Source: DATIJP01 sp964569185 (lineage in GTDB: Bacteria > Chlamydiota > Chlamydiia > Chlamydiales > Rhabdochlamydiaceae). Taken from it: a stretch of DNA of 49,242 bases. Below the pieces are notes generated by a model. That model worked only from the letters and a program-made list of their open reading frames with translations, made no database searches and had not been told where the DNA came from. The DNA is taken from positions 1 to 49,242 of the forward strand of contig CAZMTP010000004.1 of the NCBI GenBank assembly GCA_964569185.1. Reading direction: 5' to 3'. The position numbers and the translations under genes were made by a program. Positions 40,714-48,816 of this stretch are shown here, piece by piece. How positions within the stretch are numbered: the first letter of the stretch is position 1; each line of letters begins with the position of its first letter.

Positions 40714-42082
40714 GTTGAAAATGGTTTAAAATGCGCGCTACTGTCAAAAATCCTTGCTCAAAACGATCAAGACCAAAATGCTCATTGGGTGCATGGATTT
40801 TATCATCATCTAATCCATAACCCATCACAACGACTGCCGCTCCACTCACTTTGGACAGCTCTCCCACAATGGGAATAGAGCCACCCATCAGCATATAGCG
40901 GCAAGGTTTTCCTAATACTTCCTCATAAGCTTTTGAGACCATTTTTACAATAGGTGAGTCAAAGCTGCTCCCAAAAGCAGCCGCCCCATGGTACTCTTCG
41001 ACTTTTAAATCGATCCCTTTCGGCGCCTCAGCACGCAAAAAATTAGCAATAGAGTGAAAAATTTTCTCCGGATCTTGGTAGGGAACAAGACGGCAAGAAA
41101 TTTTGGCCACCGCCATGGAAGGGATCACCGTTTTAAATCCTTTGCCTGCATAGCCTCCACTCATTCCGTTAATTTCTAATACAGGCCGAATATAGTTGCT
41201 CTCGCTAGGGGAAAATCCAGGTTCGATCGCATACGCTTTGACCCCAAACTTCTTTTCATAATCTTTTTTATCAAAACTCATCTCAAACTTTGCAAGTTCT
41301 GTTTCTGAATATTTTTTAACGTTGTCATAAAAGTGCGGTACGGCCACTTTTCCTTCTTTGTCCCAGAGTTTAGCCAGCAGCTGCACAAGTGCCCGGTTCG
41401 GGTTTAAGACAACACCTCCATGACTTCCTGAATGGAGATCCTCTGCGCTATTAGTCAGGGTTACCTCCATTGTGACAATACCCCTTAAGCCCATCGTGAT
41501 GGCAGGAACTCCGGGGCCGGGAATACCAGAATCGATCACGAGAAGATAGTCAGCTTTCAGCAGCTCTCCCTTTTCTTTGAGAAATTGCGTGGTACCCACA
41601 CTGCCCGATTCTTCTTCGCCTTCGATAAACAGTTTCAGATTAATTTTGGCTTCTTTGCACAGTTGCAAAAAGGCGTGCAATGCGGTCAATGTGTAAAAAC
41701 ATTGTCCTTTGTTGTCTTGTGCGCCACGCGCATAAACTTGTCCCTCTTTGATTGTCGGCTCAAATGGACCCGATTTCCACAGGTCTAAGGGATCTACAGG
41801 CTGCACATCATAATGGTGATAAATCAGAAGCGTCGGCTGCTCTTTCCCCGCATGCATATATTCGCCATAAACAATGGGATGGACAGAGGTTTCATAAAGA
41901 GTCGATTGGAATCCGATCTGTTTTAAATAATCGACAATCCACTGCGCGCACTTTCTTGTCTCTTGACGATAGGCGGGATCGGTTCCCACACTGCCAAATT
42001 TTAAAAAGGTGAAAAAACGGGAGAAAATTTCTTGTTTATGGGTATTAAACCACTTTTTGAGATCGGATAACTCTAATGACAT
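40691..42082 (-). CDS. M20/M25/M40 family metallopeptidase (dipeptidase-like)
   Basis: The 463-residue protein has the zinc-site motifs of the M20 family: LLIYHHYDVQPVDP (first metal His and catalytic Asp), YARGAQDNKGQCFYTLTALHA (bridging Asp), LFIEGEEESGSVG (catalytic Glu-Glu) and LVIDSGIPGPGVPAITMGLRG. A lid domain lies at about 200-320, and the last metal His is in DDDKIHAPNEHFGL. This layout matches carnosinase/DapE-type dipeptidases with a broad peptide substrate range. The organism may use it for imported host peptides; the actual substrate is not evident. Confidence 0.9.
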   Translation of the reverse strand: MSLELSDLKKWFNTHKQEIFSRFFTFLKFGSVGTDPAYRQETRKCAQWIVDYLKQIGFQSTLYETSVHPIVYGEYMHAGKEQPTLLIYHHYDVQPVDPLDLWKSGPFEPTIKEGQVYARGAQDNKGQCFYTLTALHAFLQLCKEAKINLKLFIEGEEESGSVGTTQFLKEKGELLKADYLLVIDSGIPGPGVPAITMGLRGIVTMEVTLTNSAEDLHSGSHGGVVLNPNRALVQLLAKLWDKEGKVAVPHFYDNVKKYSETELAKFEMSFDKKDYEKKFGVKAYAIEPGFSPSESNYIRPVLEINGMSGGYAGKGFKTVIPSMAVAKISCRLVPYQDPEKIFHSIANFLRAEAPKGIDLKVEEYHGAAAFGSSFDSPIVKMVSKAYEEVLGKPCRYMLMGGSIPIVGELSKVSGAAVVVMGYGLDDDKIHAPNEHFGLDRFEQGFLTVARILNHFQHAKTAKK

Positions 42083-42112
42083 ACTGAGAAGTGTAGCAGA
42101 AATCGCAATTGC

Positions 42113-42346
42113 TTACGAATTGCTGATTTTATCGTCGATGATCAACTGGGCGTTTTCAAGAAGATAGGCAGCTAAAACAGGTTCCCCTTCGTAGGTCATT
42201 TCCACATCCATTTTTCCTTCTGCATTAGGTTCGCCGCACGTGATAAGCACATAACAGGTCGCTTTTTTTCTATTAGGATTTAATTTGTGTATGCGTGCTT
42301 TAGAGATACTGTTATTTTTAAATTTTTTAATTGCTGCAGTTTTCAT
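42113..42346 (-). CDS. small protein of unknown function
   Basis: The 77-residue protein has a very basic N-terminus (KTAAIKKFKNNSISKARIHK, LNPNRKKATCYVLITCG) and an acidic C-terminal half (GKMDVEMTYEGEPVLAAYLL, ENAQLIIDDKISNS). Purine-rich AGAGAGA precedes the ATG. It lies between the M20 gene and the divergent htpX. I do not recognise a family; a short chlamydial conserved protein is possible. Confidence 0.55.
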   Translation of the reverse strand: MKTAAIKKFKNNSISKARIHKLNPNRKKATCYVLITCGEPNAEGKMDVEMTYEGEPVLAAYLLENAQLIIDDKISNS

Positions 42347-42449
42347 TTTTATCTCTCTTTTCTTTTAATTCGATACATGACAGATTTCCTGATTTATATG
42401 CAAATAAAAATCTGATCTGCTAAAATAGGTCATTAAATGTGAGAATTTT

Positions 42450-43361
42450 ATGGCATTTGCAAAAAGAATTTTTCTGTTTTTAGCGATCAACTTTTTGGTG
42501 GTGATTGCGATCTCCGCATTACTCAGTCTTTTCAACGTGCGTCCTTATTTGACACAAGTGGGACTCGATTATCAATCTTTAATGATTTTCTGTCTTATTT
42601 GGGGAATGGGCGGAGCGCTGATCTCTCTTTCTCTATCTAGAGTGATGGCCAAAGCGTTGATGGGTGTCAAGCTCATCGACCCCGATACCAAAGATCCTGC
42701 ACAGCGCCATCTTCTCAACACTGTGTATGCGCTTTCAAGAAAAGCCCATCTTCCTGAAATGCCGCAAGTGGGGCTTTATGAATCTCCTGAAGTGAATGCA
42801 TTTGCAACAGGACCGACGCAAAGGCGCTCTCTTGTTGCAATCTCGCGCGGTTTACTCAATAAAATGAATCAAGGCGAAATCGAAGGTATTTTGGGCCATG
42901 AGATCACACATGTGGCTAACGGCGATATGGTCACTATGACGCTAGTGCAAGGCGTCGTGAACGCTTTTGTTATGTTTTTAGCCCGCGTTCTGGCCTATAT
43001 TTTTGCTGGTCTTGGCAAGGATCGAAGATCGGGAAGTGGAAGCTCTTATGCTACTTACACGATCATGGTGTTTGTCTTTGAAATCGCCTTTATGCTTTTA
43101 GGATCGCTCTTGATTGCCTGGTATTCTCGCTTTAGAGAGTTCCGCGCCGATCGTGGAGGGGCAGAACTTGCTGGAAAAGACAAAATGATTTCTGCTCTGA
43201 AATCTTTACAGCAAACGATGAATCAAAGAGATCAAAAGGTAGAACAACCCGCCTTCCAAGCATTTAAAATTTCGACTCCTAGAAAACAGGGACTTGTCTG
43301 GCTGTTTGCTTCCCATCCTCCACTTGAGGTGCGGATCGAGCGCTTGGAGGAGATGAGATAA
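42450..43361 (+). CDS. htpX: membrane zinc protease HtpX
   Basis: The 303-residue protein has two N-terminal membrane segments (about 7-27 and 38-58), then YALSRKAHLPEMPQVGLYES, VNAFATGPTQRRSLVAISRG and the zinc motif ILGHEITHVANGDMVTMTLV (HEITH). Two further membrane segments follow (about 170-190, 205-225), with the third zinc ligand Glu in YSRFREFRADRGGAELAGKD. It degrades misfolded membrane proteins, an envelope stress function. It is a single-gene unit, convergent with hldE. Confidence 0.96.
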   Translation: MAFAKRIFLFLAINFLVVIAISALLSLFNVRPYLTQVGLDYQSLMIFCLIWGMGGALISLSLSRVMAKALMGVKLIDPDTKDPAQRHLLNTVYALSRKAHLPEMPQVGLYESPEVNAFATGPTQRRSLVAISRGLLNKMNQGEIEGILGHEITHVANGDMVTMTLVQGVVNAFVMFLARVLAYIFAGLGKDRRSGSGSSYATYTIMVFVFEIAFMLLGSLLIAWYSRFREFRADRGGAELAGKDKMISALKSLQQTMNQRDQKVEQPAFQAFKISTPRKQGLVWLFASHPPLEVRIERLEEMR

Positions 43362-43370
43362 GGGTAATCA

Positions 43371-44699
43371 TTAGACGCGAAGTAGGGACTCTTTGGCCGA
43401 TTCCAGAGGAATCAGTTTATTATCCTCAATTGTAAATGCTTCAACGGGATGAAGAATTTCACAAAGATTTTTTAAGCTTTCACATTTCAAAATGATAAAA
43501 TCCACTTCTGAAAGAGAAGAGAGAAGCGATACAAATTCACTATCTGGATTTTGGTCACGCACAAAAATAATCAGCTTATGATCTGCTTTGCGATAAGAGA
43601 GATTACGGATACTACGAAATAGAGTGGTCGACATCCCGAGTGTGCTTTCTAAGACCAGCATAAAACAATGTTTGCCTTTTAACGACTGTTGCAAGGCAAA
43701 AAGATGTTCTTCATCGAAAATTTTATTTTCCACATCAAACTCTAAGAGTCTTTGAGCAAGTTCTGAAAGATTGATGCGCGCACATCCTAAGCGTTCGATC
43801 GCCATGCCCGCGGCAATATTGGCAAGCTGGGCCGCATATTTCACATCTAGGCCATTGGCCAGCGCAATTCCAATGGTGGCAAGTACTGTATCGCCAGCGC
43901 CTGTCACATCTTTCACCTCTTTGGAGCGCACCGGAAAATCAAACCGCTCTCCCGATTTATGGAAAAGGGTGATTCCGGCCTCTGAGCGTGTGATGAGTAA
44001 TTCATCCACGCTGCATTTTTTAAGGATCACTTTTGCCACCTCATCAAGTGGCGCCTCTTGGGGAAGCCGCGCTGCCGCGTAAGCTTCAGAAAGATTGGGT
44101 TTAAGGATGGTGGCGCCTTGATATTTTGAAAAGTCATCACCTTTGGGATCGACAATGACCGGAATTTTTCTCTGCTTGGCCATTTCAATCACAGTAGCCA
44201 AAAGCGACCGTGTTAAAAATCCCTTGCCATAGTCAGAGATGGCGACTGTCTGACACTCTTCTAAGAGGTGGGGCAGCTTTTCCACTATGCTCTGTTCTAA
44301 TATTTCGGGCATCGGGCTGATGCTTTCAAAGTCGACACGAAGCACCTGTTGTGCATCTGCAATCAGACGATTTTTAACCGGCGTTTTAAATCCTTTTTGG
44401 AATAGCAATCCCTCAATATTAGCTCCCTCTTTTTCCAAGGAAGAGCGCAATTCTTCTCCTGCAAAATCGTAACCGACCCGCCCGACTGCTTTGATGGTGG
44501 CTCCCAAAGAAATCAGGTTAAGCACCACGTTGCCTGCACCCCCAGGGCGGCTCTCCTCTTTTTGTACATTGAGAACAGAAACAGGCGCTTCAGGGGAGAT
44601 TCTTCTGACCTTGCCTGTGGTATAGGTGTCTAACATGAAGTCGCCAATCACGAGCACTTTCACTGCATCGAAGCGACTGAGCATTCCAATCAGTTTCAT
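43371..44699 (-). CDS. hldE: HldE: heptose-7-phosphate kinase with degenerate second domain
   Basis: The N-terminal domain (about 1-310) is a PfkB-type kinase: VLVIGDFMLDTYTTGKVRRI, SPEAPVSVLNVQKEESRPGG, AGNVVLNLISLGA and the catalytic DVTGAGDTVLATIGIALANG. This is the D-glycero-D-manno-heptose-7-phosphate kinase part of HldE. Residues 315-442 take the place of the ADP-transferase domain but the GCFDILHAGH nucleotide-binding motif is absent (the corresponding segment reads HCFMLVLESTLGMSTTLF). The protein is 442 residues against about 475. The kinase step of ADP-heptose synthesis is supported; the adenylyltransferase step is not. It follows hldD closely. Confidence 0.85.
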   Translation of the reverse strand: MKLIGMLSRFDAVKVLVIGDFMLDTYTTGKVRRISPEAPVSVLNVQKEESRPGGAGNVVLNLISLGATIKAVGRVGYDFAGEELRSSLEKEGANIEGLLFQKGFKTPVKNRLIADAQQVLRVDFESISPMPEILEQSIVEKLPHLLEECQTVAISDYGKGFLTRSLLATVIEMAKQRKIPVIVDPKGDDFSKYQGATILKPNLSEAYAAARLPQEAPLDEVAKVILKKCSVDELLITRSEAGITLFHKSGERFDFPVRSKEVKDVTGAGDTVLATIGIALANGLDVKYAAQLANIAAGMAIERLGCARINLSELAQRLLEFDVENKIFDEEHLFALQQSLKGKHCFMLVLESTLGMSTTLFRSIRNLSYRKADHKLIIFVRDQNPDSEFVSLLSSLSEVDFIILKCESLKNLCEILHPVEAFTIEDNKLIPLESAKESLLRV

Positions 44700-44708
44700 T
44701 TCATTAAT

Positions 44709-45689
44709 CTACCATCTTTTGCCAGTTAAAAGATAGTCCTGAACATATTCTTTGACCGCAGATTCTAGATCGTAGTGGCAGGCAGTTTGAATACCGTGCG
44801 TGCGACAGTAGTGGGTCATTTCTGCACACGTATAGTTCTGGTATTGCCCTAAAAGTTGCTGGGGCATCTCTATATATTCAATTTGCACGGGGCGGCCCAC
44901 CGCCTTGAACAGCGCTGTGGCCAGTTGATTCCATGTGACGGGCATTCCCCGCCCAATATTAAAAAGTCCGCAAAGTGCATTATTTAAAAATTGACAGGTC
45001 ATGCGCACTGCATCTTTAACATAGATGAAATCGCGGCATTGGTCTCCATCAGAAAAACGGTGCGGTTCTGAAGATTTAAATAGACGGACCACACCCTGTT
45101 CTTTCACTACAGGGAACATTTTAAACACCATAGAGGCCATATGGTTTTTCTCGTTTTCATTGGGACCAAACACATTAAAATATTTAAGGCCTATAATTTG
45201 ATCGAACACCTTCTCTTTTTTGGCCCATAAATCAAAAAGCTGTTTTGATTCTCCATAGAGGTTTAATGGTTTTAGCTGCTCTACTGTTTCTAAATTATCT
45301 GAAAAGCCCTGTGATCCATCACCATAAGTAGCTGCTGAGGAGGCGTAGATAAAACGGACACCATGGTTTAAAGCATACTCAGCTAGCCGCAGCGTATAGA
45401 GGTAGTTGTTTTCCATCAGATAGTCTCGGTCTTGCATCGTCGTATCGCTGCAAGCGCCCAGATGGATGATCGCTTGAACCTCGCCCTTATGCTCTTCAAG
45501 CCAAGTAAACAGCTCTTGTTTGGGAACAAATTGGGTAAAGCGTTTATTTTTAAGATTAGCAGTCTTAGAAAACTGATCTACTAAGACCAGATGGCACATT
45601 CCCTGATCATTTAAATAGCGGACCACACAGGAGCCGATAAATCCAGCAGCTCCAGTAATGACAATGAACGGTTCTTGAGCTAGTACCAT
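44709..45689 (-). CDS. hldD: ADP-L-glycero-D-manno-heptose 6-epimerase
   Basis: The 326-residue protein is an extended SDR enzyme: VITGAAGFIGSCVVRYLNDQ for NAD(P) binding, IIHLGACSDTTMQDRDYLME, FIYASSAATYGDGSQGFSDN, and the catalytic LYGESKQLFDLW (YxxxK). GLKYFNVFGPNENEKNHMAS is typical of HldD/RfaD. It makes the L,D-heptose used in the LPS inner core. Heptose is not part of Chlamydiaceae LPS but is used by some environmental chlamydiae. Its start overlaps the ispE stop by 10 bases and it leads into hldE. Confidence 0.94.
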   Translation of the reverse strand: MVLAQEPFIVITGAAGFIGSCVVRYLNDQGMCHLVLVDQFSKTANLKNKRFTQFVPKQELFTWLEEHKGEVQAIIHLGACSDTTMQDRDYLMENNYLYTLRLAEYALNHGVRFIYASSAATYGDGSQGFSDNLETVEQLKPLNLYGESKQLFDLWAKKEKVFDQIIGLKYFNVFGPNENEKNHMASMVFKMFPVVKEQGVVRLFKSSEPHRFSDGDQCRDFIYVKDAVRMTCQFLNNALCGLFNIGRGMPVTWNQLATALFKAVGRPVQIEYIEMPQQLLGQYQNYTCAEMTHYCRTHGIQTACHYDLESAVKEYVQDYLLTGKRW

Positions 45690-46489
45690 TTTTCCTCTTC
45701 CCTTTGAACAGAATCGACAGGATAAAAATCCACTTCTCTTAAGTAGGGATGAGTCACCTCTCCCAAACAGAAAAAGGCGGTCCCGCTTCCTGTCATGACC
45801 ACGGTCTTAAATCCTAGATTGTACAGCTGTTCGCGCAGCAGTGGAAGTCTTGGACAGAGACGAAAGGCTGCAGCTTCCAAGTCGTTGAAACGCTCCCCAG
45901 CATCTAGCGCTTTTAAAAGATTGCGTCTGGGCAGATCCTTTAGACTGAGAGCGCGGTAGACATCGGGAGTAGAAAGCTGCTCTTTAGGTTTTGCAATCCA
46001 AAAGGAAGCTGTTTTTGAGGCCGGCTTTTCTTGGACCAGTTCCCCCTTTCCAGTACAGTAGGCAGTCCCTTTAGATAAAAAAAAAGCCACATCAGCTCCC
46101 AAAACTGCGGCCCACTCTTTTAAAGTCTCAAGAGGAACCGTTTTTCCTGTCAGCTGGTTGAGTGCCCAAAGCACAGTGGCTGCATTGCTGCTCCCCCCCC
46201 CAAGACCCGCTTGCATCGGAATGCGTTTGACGAGATGAAAGTCGCACTTAATATTTAGACCGCTTTTTTCTCTAAAGAGCCGGGCCGCTTTTAAAACAAG
46301 ATTAGACGGACCGCAAGGCAGTGCCCGCTCTGTGCAGGTAAGATTTTCCTGCGTTCCTGGATGCACAAAGAGGGTGTCCCCTAAACTCACCGTTTGCATG
46401 AGCGTTGCGACTTCATGAAACCCGTCAGGCCGCGCACCCAATACACGAAAAAATAGGTTAATTTTCGCAGGAGAAAACAGCCGTAACAT
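45680..46489 (-). CDS. ispE: 4-diphosphocytidyl-2-C-methyl-D-erythritol kinase
   Basis: The 269-residue GHMP kinase starts with LFSPAKINLFFRVLGARPDGFHE, and has PMQAGLGGGSSNAATVLWAL (the ATP-binding loop) and KTVVMTGSGTAFFCLGE near the end. It phosphorylates an intermediate of the non-mevalonate isoprenoid pathway. The glycine loop is encoded by nine consecutive G (46193-46201 as C on the plus strand). By position (after rplI) it matches C. trachomatis CT804 (from memory). Confidence 0.95.
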   Translation of the reverse strand: MLRLFSPAKINLFFRVLGARPDGFHEVATLMQTVSLGDTLFVHPGTQENLTCTERALPCGPSNLVLKAARLFREKSGLNIKCDFHLVKRIPMQAGLGGGSSNAATVLWALNQLTGKTVPLETLKEWAAVLGADVAFFLSKGTAYCTGKGELVQEKPASKTASFWIAKPKEQLSTPDVYRALSLKDLPRRNLLKALDAGERFNDLEAAAFRLCPRLPLLREQLYNLGFKTVVMTGSGTAFFCLGEVTHPYLREVDFYPVDSVQREEEKWY

Positions 46490-46494
46490 CTATT

Positions 46495-46989
46495 TTATTC
46501 AGCAGGAGCTTCTTCAGCGGGTGCCACAACTTCTGGTTTGCCTTCTGCTAAAATTTTTAATGTAAATTTAGCAGGGACGCCTTCTTTTAATTTCAATTGG
46601 ATCTCACGCGCGCCCAATTCTTTAACCGGGGCAGGGAGTACCACATTGCGTCTTTCAAAGGAGATCCCCTCTTTTTTCAAGAGAGCCAGAATGTCAAATA
46701 CAGTGACAGAACCGTACATATGACCTTCAGGATCCACTTTTACCGTAGTAGTGAGGACCATGCCCTCAATACGCGCTGCAAACTCTTCTGCCTCTTTTTT
46801 ATCCACAATGGCTTTTTGCGCTCTTTCTTCTTTGAGTCTCTCTTGCATTCGCAGCGTGCCTTTTGTGGCAACGACCGCTTTTTTTTGCGGGATCAGAAAA
46901 TTGCGAGCAAAGCCAGGCTTCACGCTGACTACATCGCCGCTTCTTCCCAAATCATCGACATCTTCGACTAGAAGTAATTGATTTTTCAT
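46495..46989 (-). CDS. rplI: 50S ribosomal protein L9
   Basis: The 164-residue protein begins NQLLLVEDVDDLGRSGDVVS and VKPGFARNFLIPQKKAVVAT, the L9 N-terminal domain, followed by a long helix and a C-terminal domain (GSVTVFDILALLKKEGISFE). An Ala/Pro/Glu-rich tail (KPEVVAPAEEAPAE) extends it beyond the usual 150 residues. It lies in the rpsF-rpsR-rplI operon, 13 bases after rpsR. Confidence 0.96.
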   Translation of the reverse strand: MKNQLLLVEDVDDLGRSGDVVSVKPGFARNFLIPQKKAVVATKGTLRMQERLKEERAQKAIVDKKEAEEFAARIEGMVLTTTVKVDPEGHMYGSVTVFDILALLKKEGISFERRNVVLPAPVKELGAREIQLKLKEGVPAKFTLKILAEGKPEVVAPAEEAPAE

Positions 46990-47002
46990 AAATTCCTATT
47001 CC

Positions 47003-47251
47003 TTACTCTGTAGCTACAAAGGGCAAAAGGGCCATATGTCTTGCTCTTTTAACCGCTTTGGCAAGCAATTTTTGATGGTAAAAAGAAACACCTGTAATCC
47101 GGCGTGGAATGATCTTTCCTCGCTCTGTAATGAACTGAGACAACATATTCACATCTTTGTAGTCGATGTGGCGGACGCCTGCAGCTGTAAACGGACAGTT
47201 TTTTTTCTTTTTAACAAAGATATTTTCAGGTGTTGGTGTGTGACTATTCAT
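47003..47251 (-). CDS. rpsR: 30S ribosomal protein S18
   Basis: The 82-residue protein has KKKNCPFTAAGVRHIDYKDV, NMLSQFITERGKIIPRRITG and HQKLLAKAVKRARHMALLPF, the full S18 signature. It binds S6 and 16S rRNA in the platform of the small subunit. rpsF is 15 bases upstream and rplI 13 downstream, the widespread operon order. Confidence 0.96.
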   Translation of the reverse strand: MNSHTPTPENIFVKKKKNCPFTAAGVRHIDYKDVNMLSQFITERGKIIPRRITGVSFYHQKLLAKAVKRARHMALLPFVATE

Positions 47252-47266
47252 CCTATTTTCCTCTCT

Positions 47267-47617
47267 TTAAGCTTTTTCAATGACAAGCGGTTTAAATTCC
47301 ATATTTTCTGGAACTTGTTCTACCCGTAAGGTCACGAAACGAATGAGATCTTCATTTAAATGATATTCTTTCCACAAATCGGTTACGATAGACGAAGGCG
47401 CAGTGAAATAGAGAACATAGTAGTACCCTTCTCTGCGGCCATTGATCTCATAGGCCATTTTGCGCCTTCCCTGTTCAAAAACCCGATCGATCTCCCCTTT
47501 TTTACTCGTAATACTAGAGGTGATCTTGTCTAGAGCTTTTTTGCGTGCCTCCTCACTTAAAGTTGCACTTAAAATGTACATTCCTTCATAGAGGTGTCTT
47601 CTTTCTTTTTTTGCCAT
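47267..47617 (-). CDS. rpsF: 30S ribosomal protein S6
   Basis: The 116-residue protein has the S6 ferredoxin-like fold: HLYEGMYILSATLSEEARKK, RVFEQGRRKMAYEINGRREG, YYYVLYFTAPSSIVTDLWKE and the final strand DLIRFVTLRVEQVPENMEFK. It pairs with S18. It follows pth by about 25 bases. Confidence 0.96.
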   Translation of the reverse strand: MAKKERRHLYEGMYILSATLSEEARKKALDKITSSITSKKGEIDRVFEQGRRKMAYEINGRREGYYYVLYFTAPSSIVTDLWKEYHLNEDLIRFVTLRVEQVPENMEFKPLVIEKA

Positions 47618-47642
47618 TTTTCCTCTCTTTCAACTGGCTTTA

Positions 47643-48212
47643 CTACTGATTTAATTGCATCGCTGCTTGCGGACCTAAACTGATCCACGTTTCTACAACA
47701 GCTACGCTCCTTTCTAACACTTCGCTAAGCAGCTTTTTTTCTTCTGCTGTGAACGGGCCAAGCACATAATCGGCCAATTCACTGTTTGGATCCTTCCCTA
47801 CGCCGATCCGGAGGCGCGAATAATTTTGAGTGCCTAAATGTTCTTCCACACTCTTTAATCCATTGTGCCCCCCTGCACTTCCTGCCATTCTAAATCTCAA
47901 ATGACCAAACGGCAGCGCCACATCATCGACTACTACAAGCACATGCCCATAAGGCACTTTGAAGTAGTCGGAGCAGAGCCGCACCGAATAGCCGCTGCTA
48001 TTCATGTAGGTGAGCGGCTGCAAAAGCAATAATTCCTTACCCGCAATGGTTCCATCGGCTAAATTGCCTTTTGTGATATCTAAACGGGGTTTCAAAATAA
48101 GCCCATTTTTTTCAGCGAGCATCTGGACCACTCTAAACCCTACGTTGTGGCGTGTGTCCTCATAGGCTTTGCCCGGATTCCCGAGCCCAACAATTAGATA
48201 TCTTTCATCCAT
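47643..48212 (-). CDS. pth: peptidyl-tRNA hydrolase
   Basis: The 189-residue protein has LIVGLGNPGKAYEDTRHNVG with the catalytic His, LLQPLTYMNSSGYSVRLCSD, VVVDDVALPFGHLRFRMAGS and the AGGHNGLKSVEEHLG segment, followed by YSRLRIGVGKDPN. It frees tRNA from prematurely released peptides. It lies four bases after the rplY stop. Order rplY-pth-rpsF is that of C. trachomatis CT799-CT801 (from memory). Confidence 0.96.
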   Translation of the reverse strand: MDERYLIVGLGNPGKAYEDTRHNVGFRVVQMLAEKNGLILKPRLDITKGNLADGTIAGKELLLLQPLTYMNSSGYSVRLCSDYFKVPYGHVLVVVDDVALPFGHLRFRMAGSAGGHNGLKSVEEHLGTQNYSRLRIGVGKDPNSELADYVLGPFTAEEKKLLSEVLERSVAVVETWISLGPQAAMQLNQ

Positions 48213-48216
48213 TCAT

Positions 48217-48774
48217 TTATTTTTTCGCCACAATCACCACGATTAAATCTCCTGGAGAGAGCGCTTTGACCCCAGTAGGCATCTTCAGATCTGACAATTT
48301 CAACGATTTGCCCACAACAAGATCTTTCACATTGACTTCAAAATGTGAGGGAATATGTTTCGGCAAGCATTCTATTTTTACAGTGCGTTGTACCTGTCTT
48401 AAAAATCCGCCGAGCTTAACGCCGACGCAGTCCATCACACCGGTCAATGTGATAGGCACTTTAACAGACACAGGCACATCATCCTTTAGCTCTTCAAAAT
48501 CTAAATGGAGGACACGATAGTTTGTAGGATCATATTGCACATCTTTTACAATCACCTTCTTTTTTGCTTGGTCCATATTCAATTTGACGACCGAAGTAGA
48601 AAGCATGCCCTCTTTAATCCCACGCAATAGAGTGTCCAATTCTATACGCTCAATGGTAATCGACTGCGCCTCTTGTCCTGGCGAATAAAGGACTGCAGGG
48701 ATCGTCCCGCTACGGCGCATCTGTTTAAGTTTACCTTTTGTCTCTTCCGCTCTTGATTTTGCGGTTAATTGCAT
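48217..48774 (-). CDS. rplY: 50S ribosomal protein L25/general stress protein Ctc
   Basis: The ATG at 48774, with GGAG eight bases upstream, is chosen; the frame is open to 48810 but lacks a better start. The 185-residue protein has the L25 domain (KLKQMRRSGTIPAVLYSPGQ, VKDVQYDPTNYRVLHLDFEE) that binds 5S rRNA, and the TL5/Ctc beta domain (PITLTGVMDCVGVKLGGFLR; EVNVKDLVVGKSLKLSDLKM). It starts 43 bases after the end of prs. Confidence 0.95.
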   Translation of the reverse strand: MQLTAKSRAEETKGKLKQMRRSGTIPAVLYSPGQEAQSITIERIELDTLLRGIKEGMLSTSVVKLNMDQAKKKVIVKDVQYDPTNYRVLHLDFEELKDDVPVSVKVPITLTGVMDCVGVKLGGFLRQVQRTVKIECLPKHIPSHFEVNVKDLVVGKSLKLSDLKMPTGVKALSPGDLIVVIVAKK

Positions 48775-48816
48775 TGTTGTTTCTCCGCTAAAAGAAATTA
48801 ATAAAATCAAATTGTT

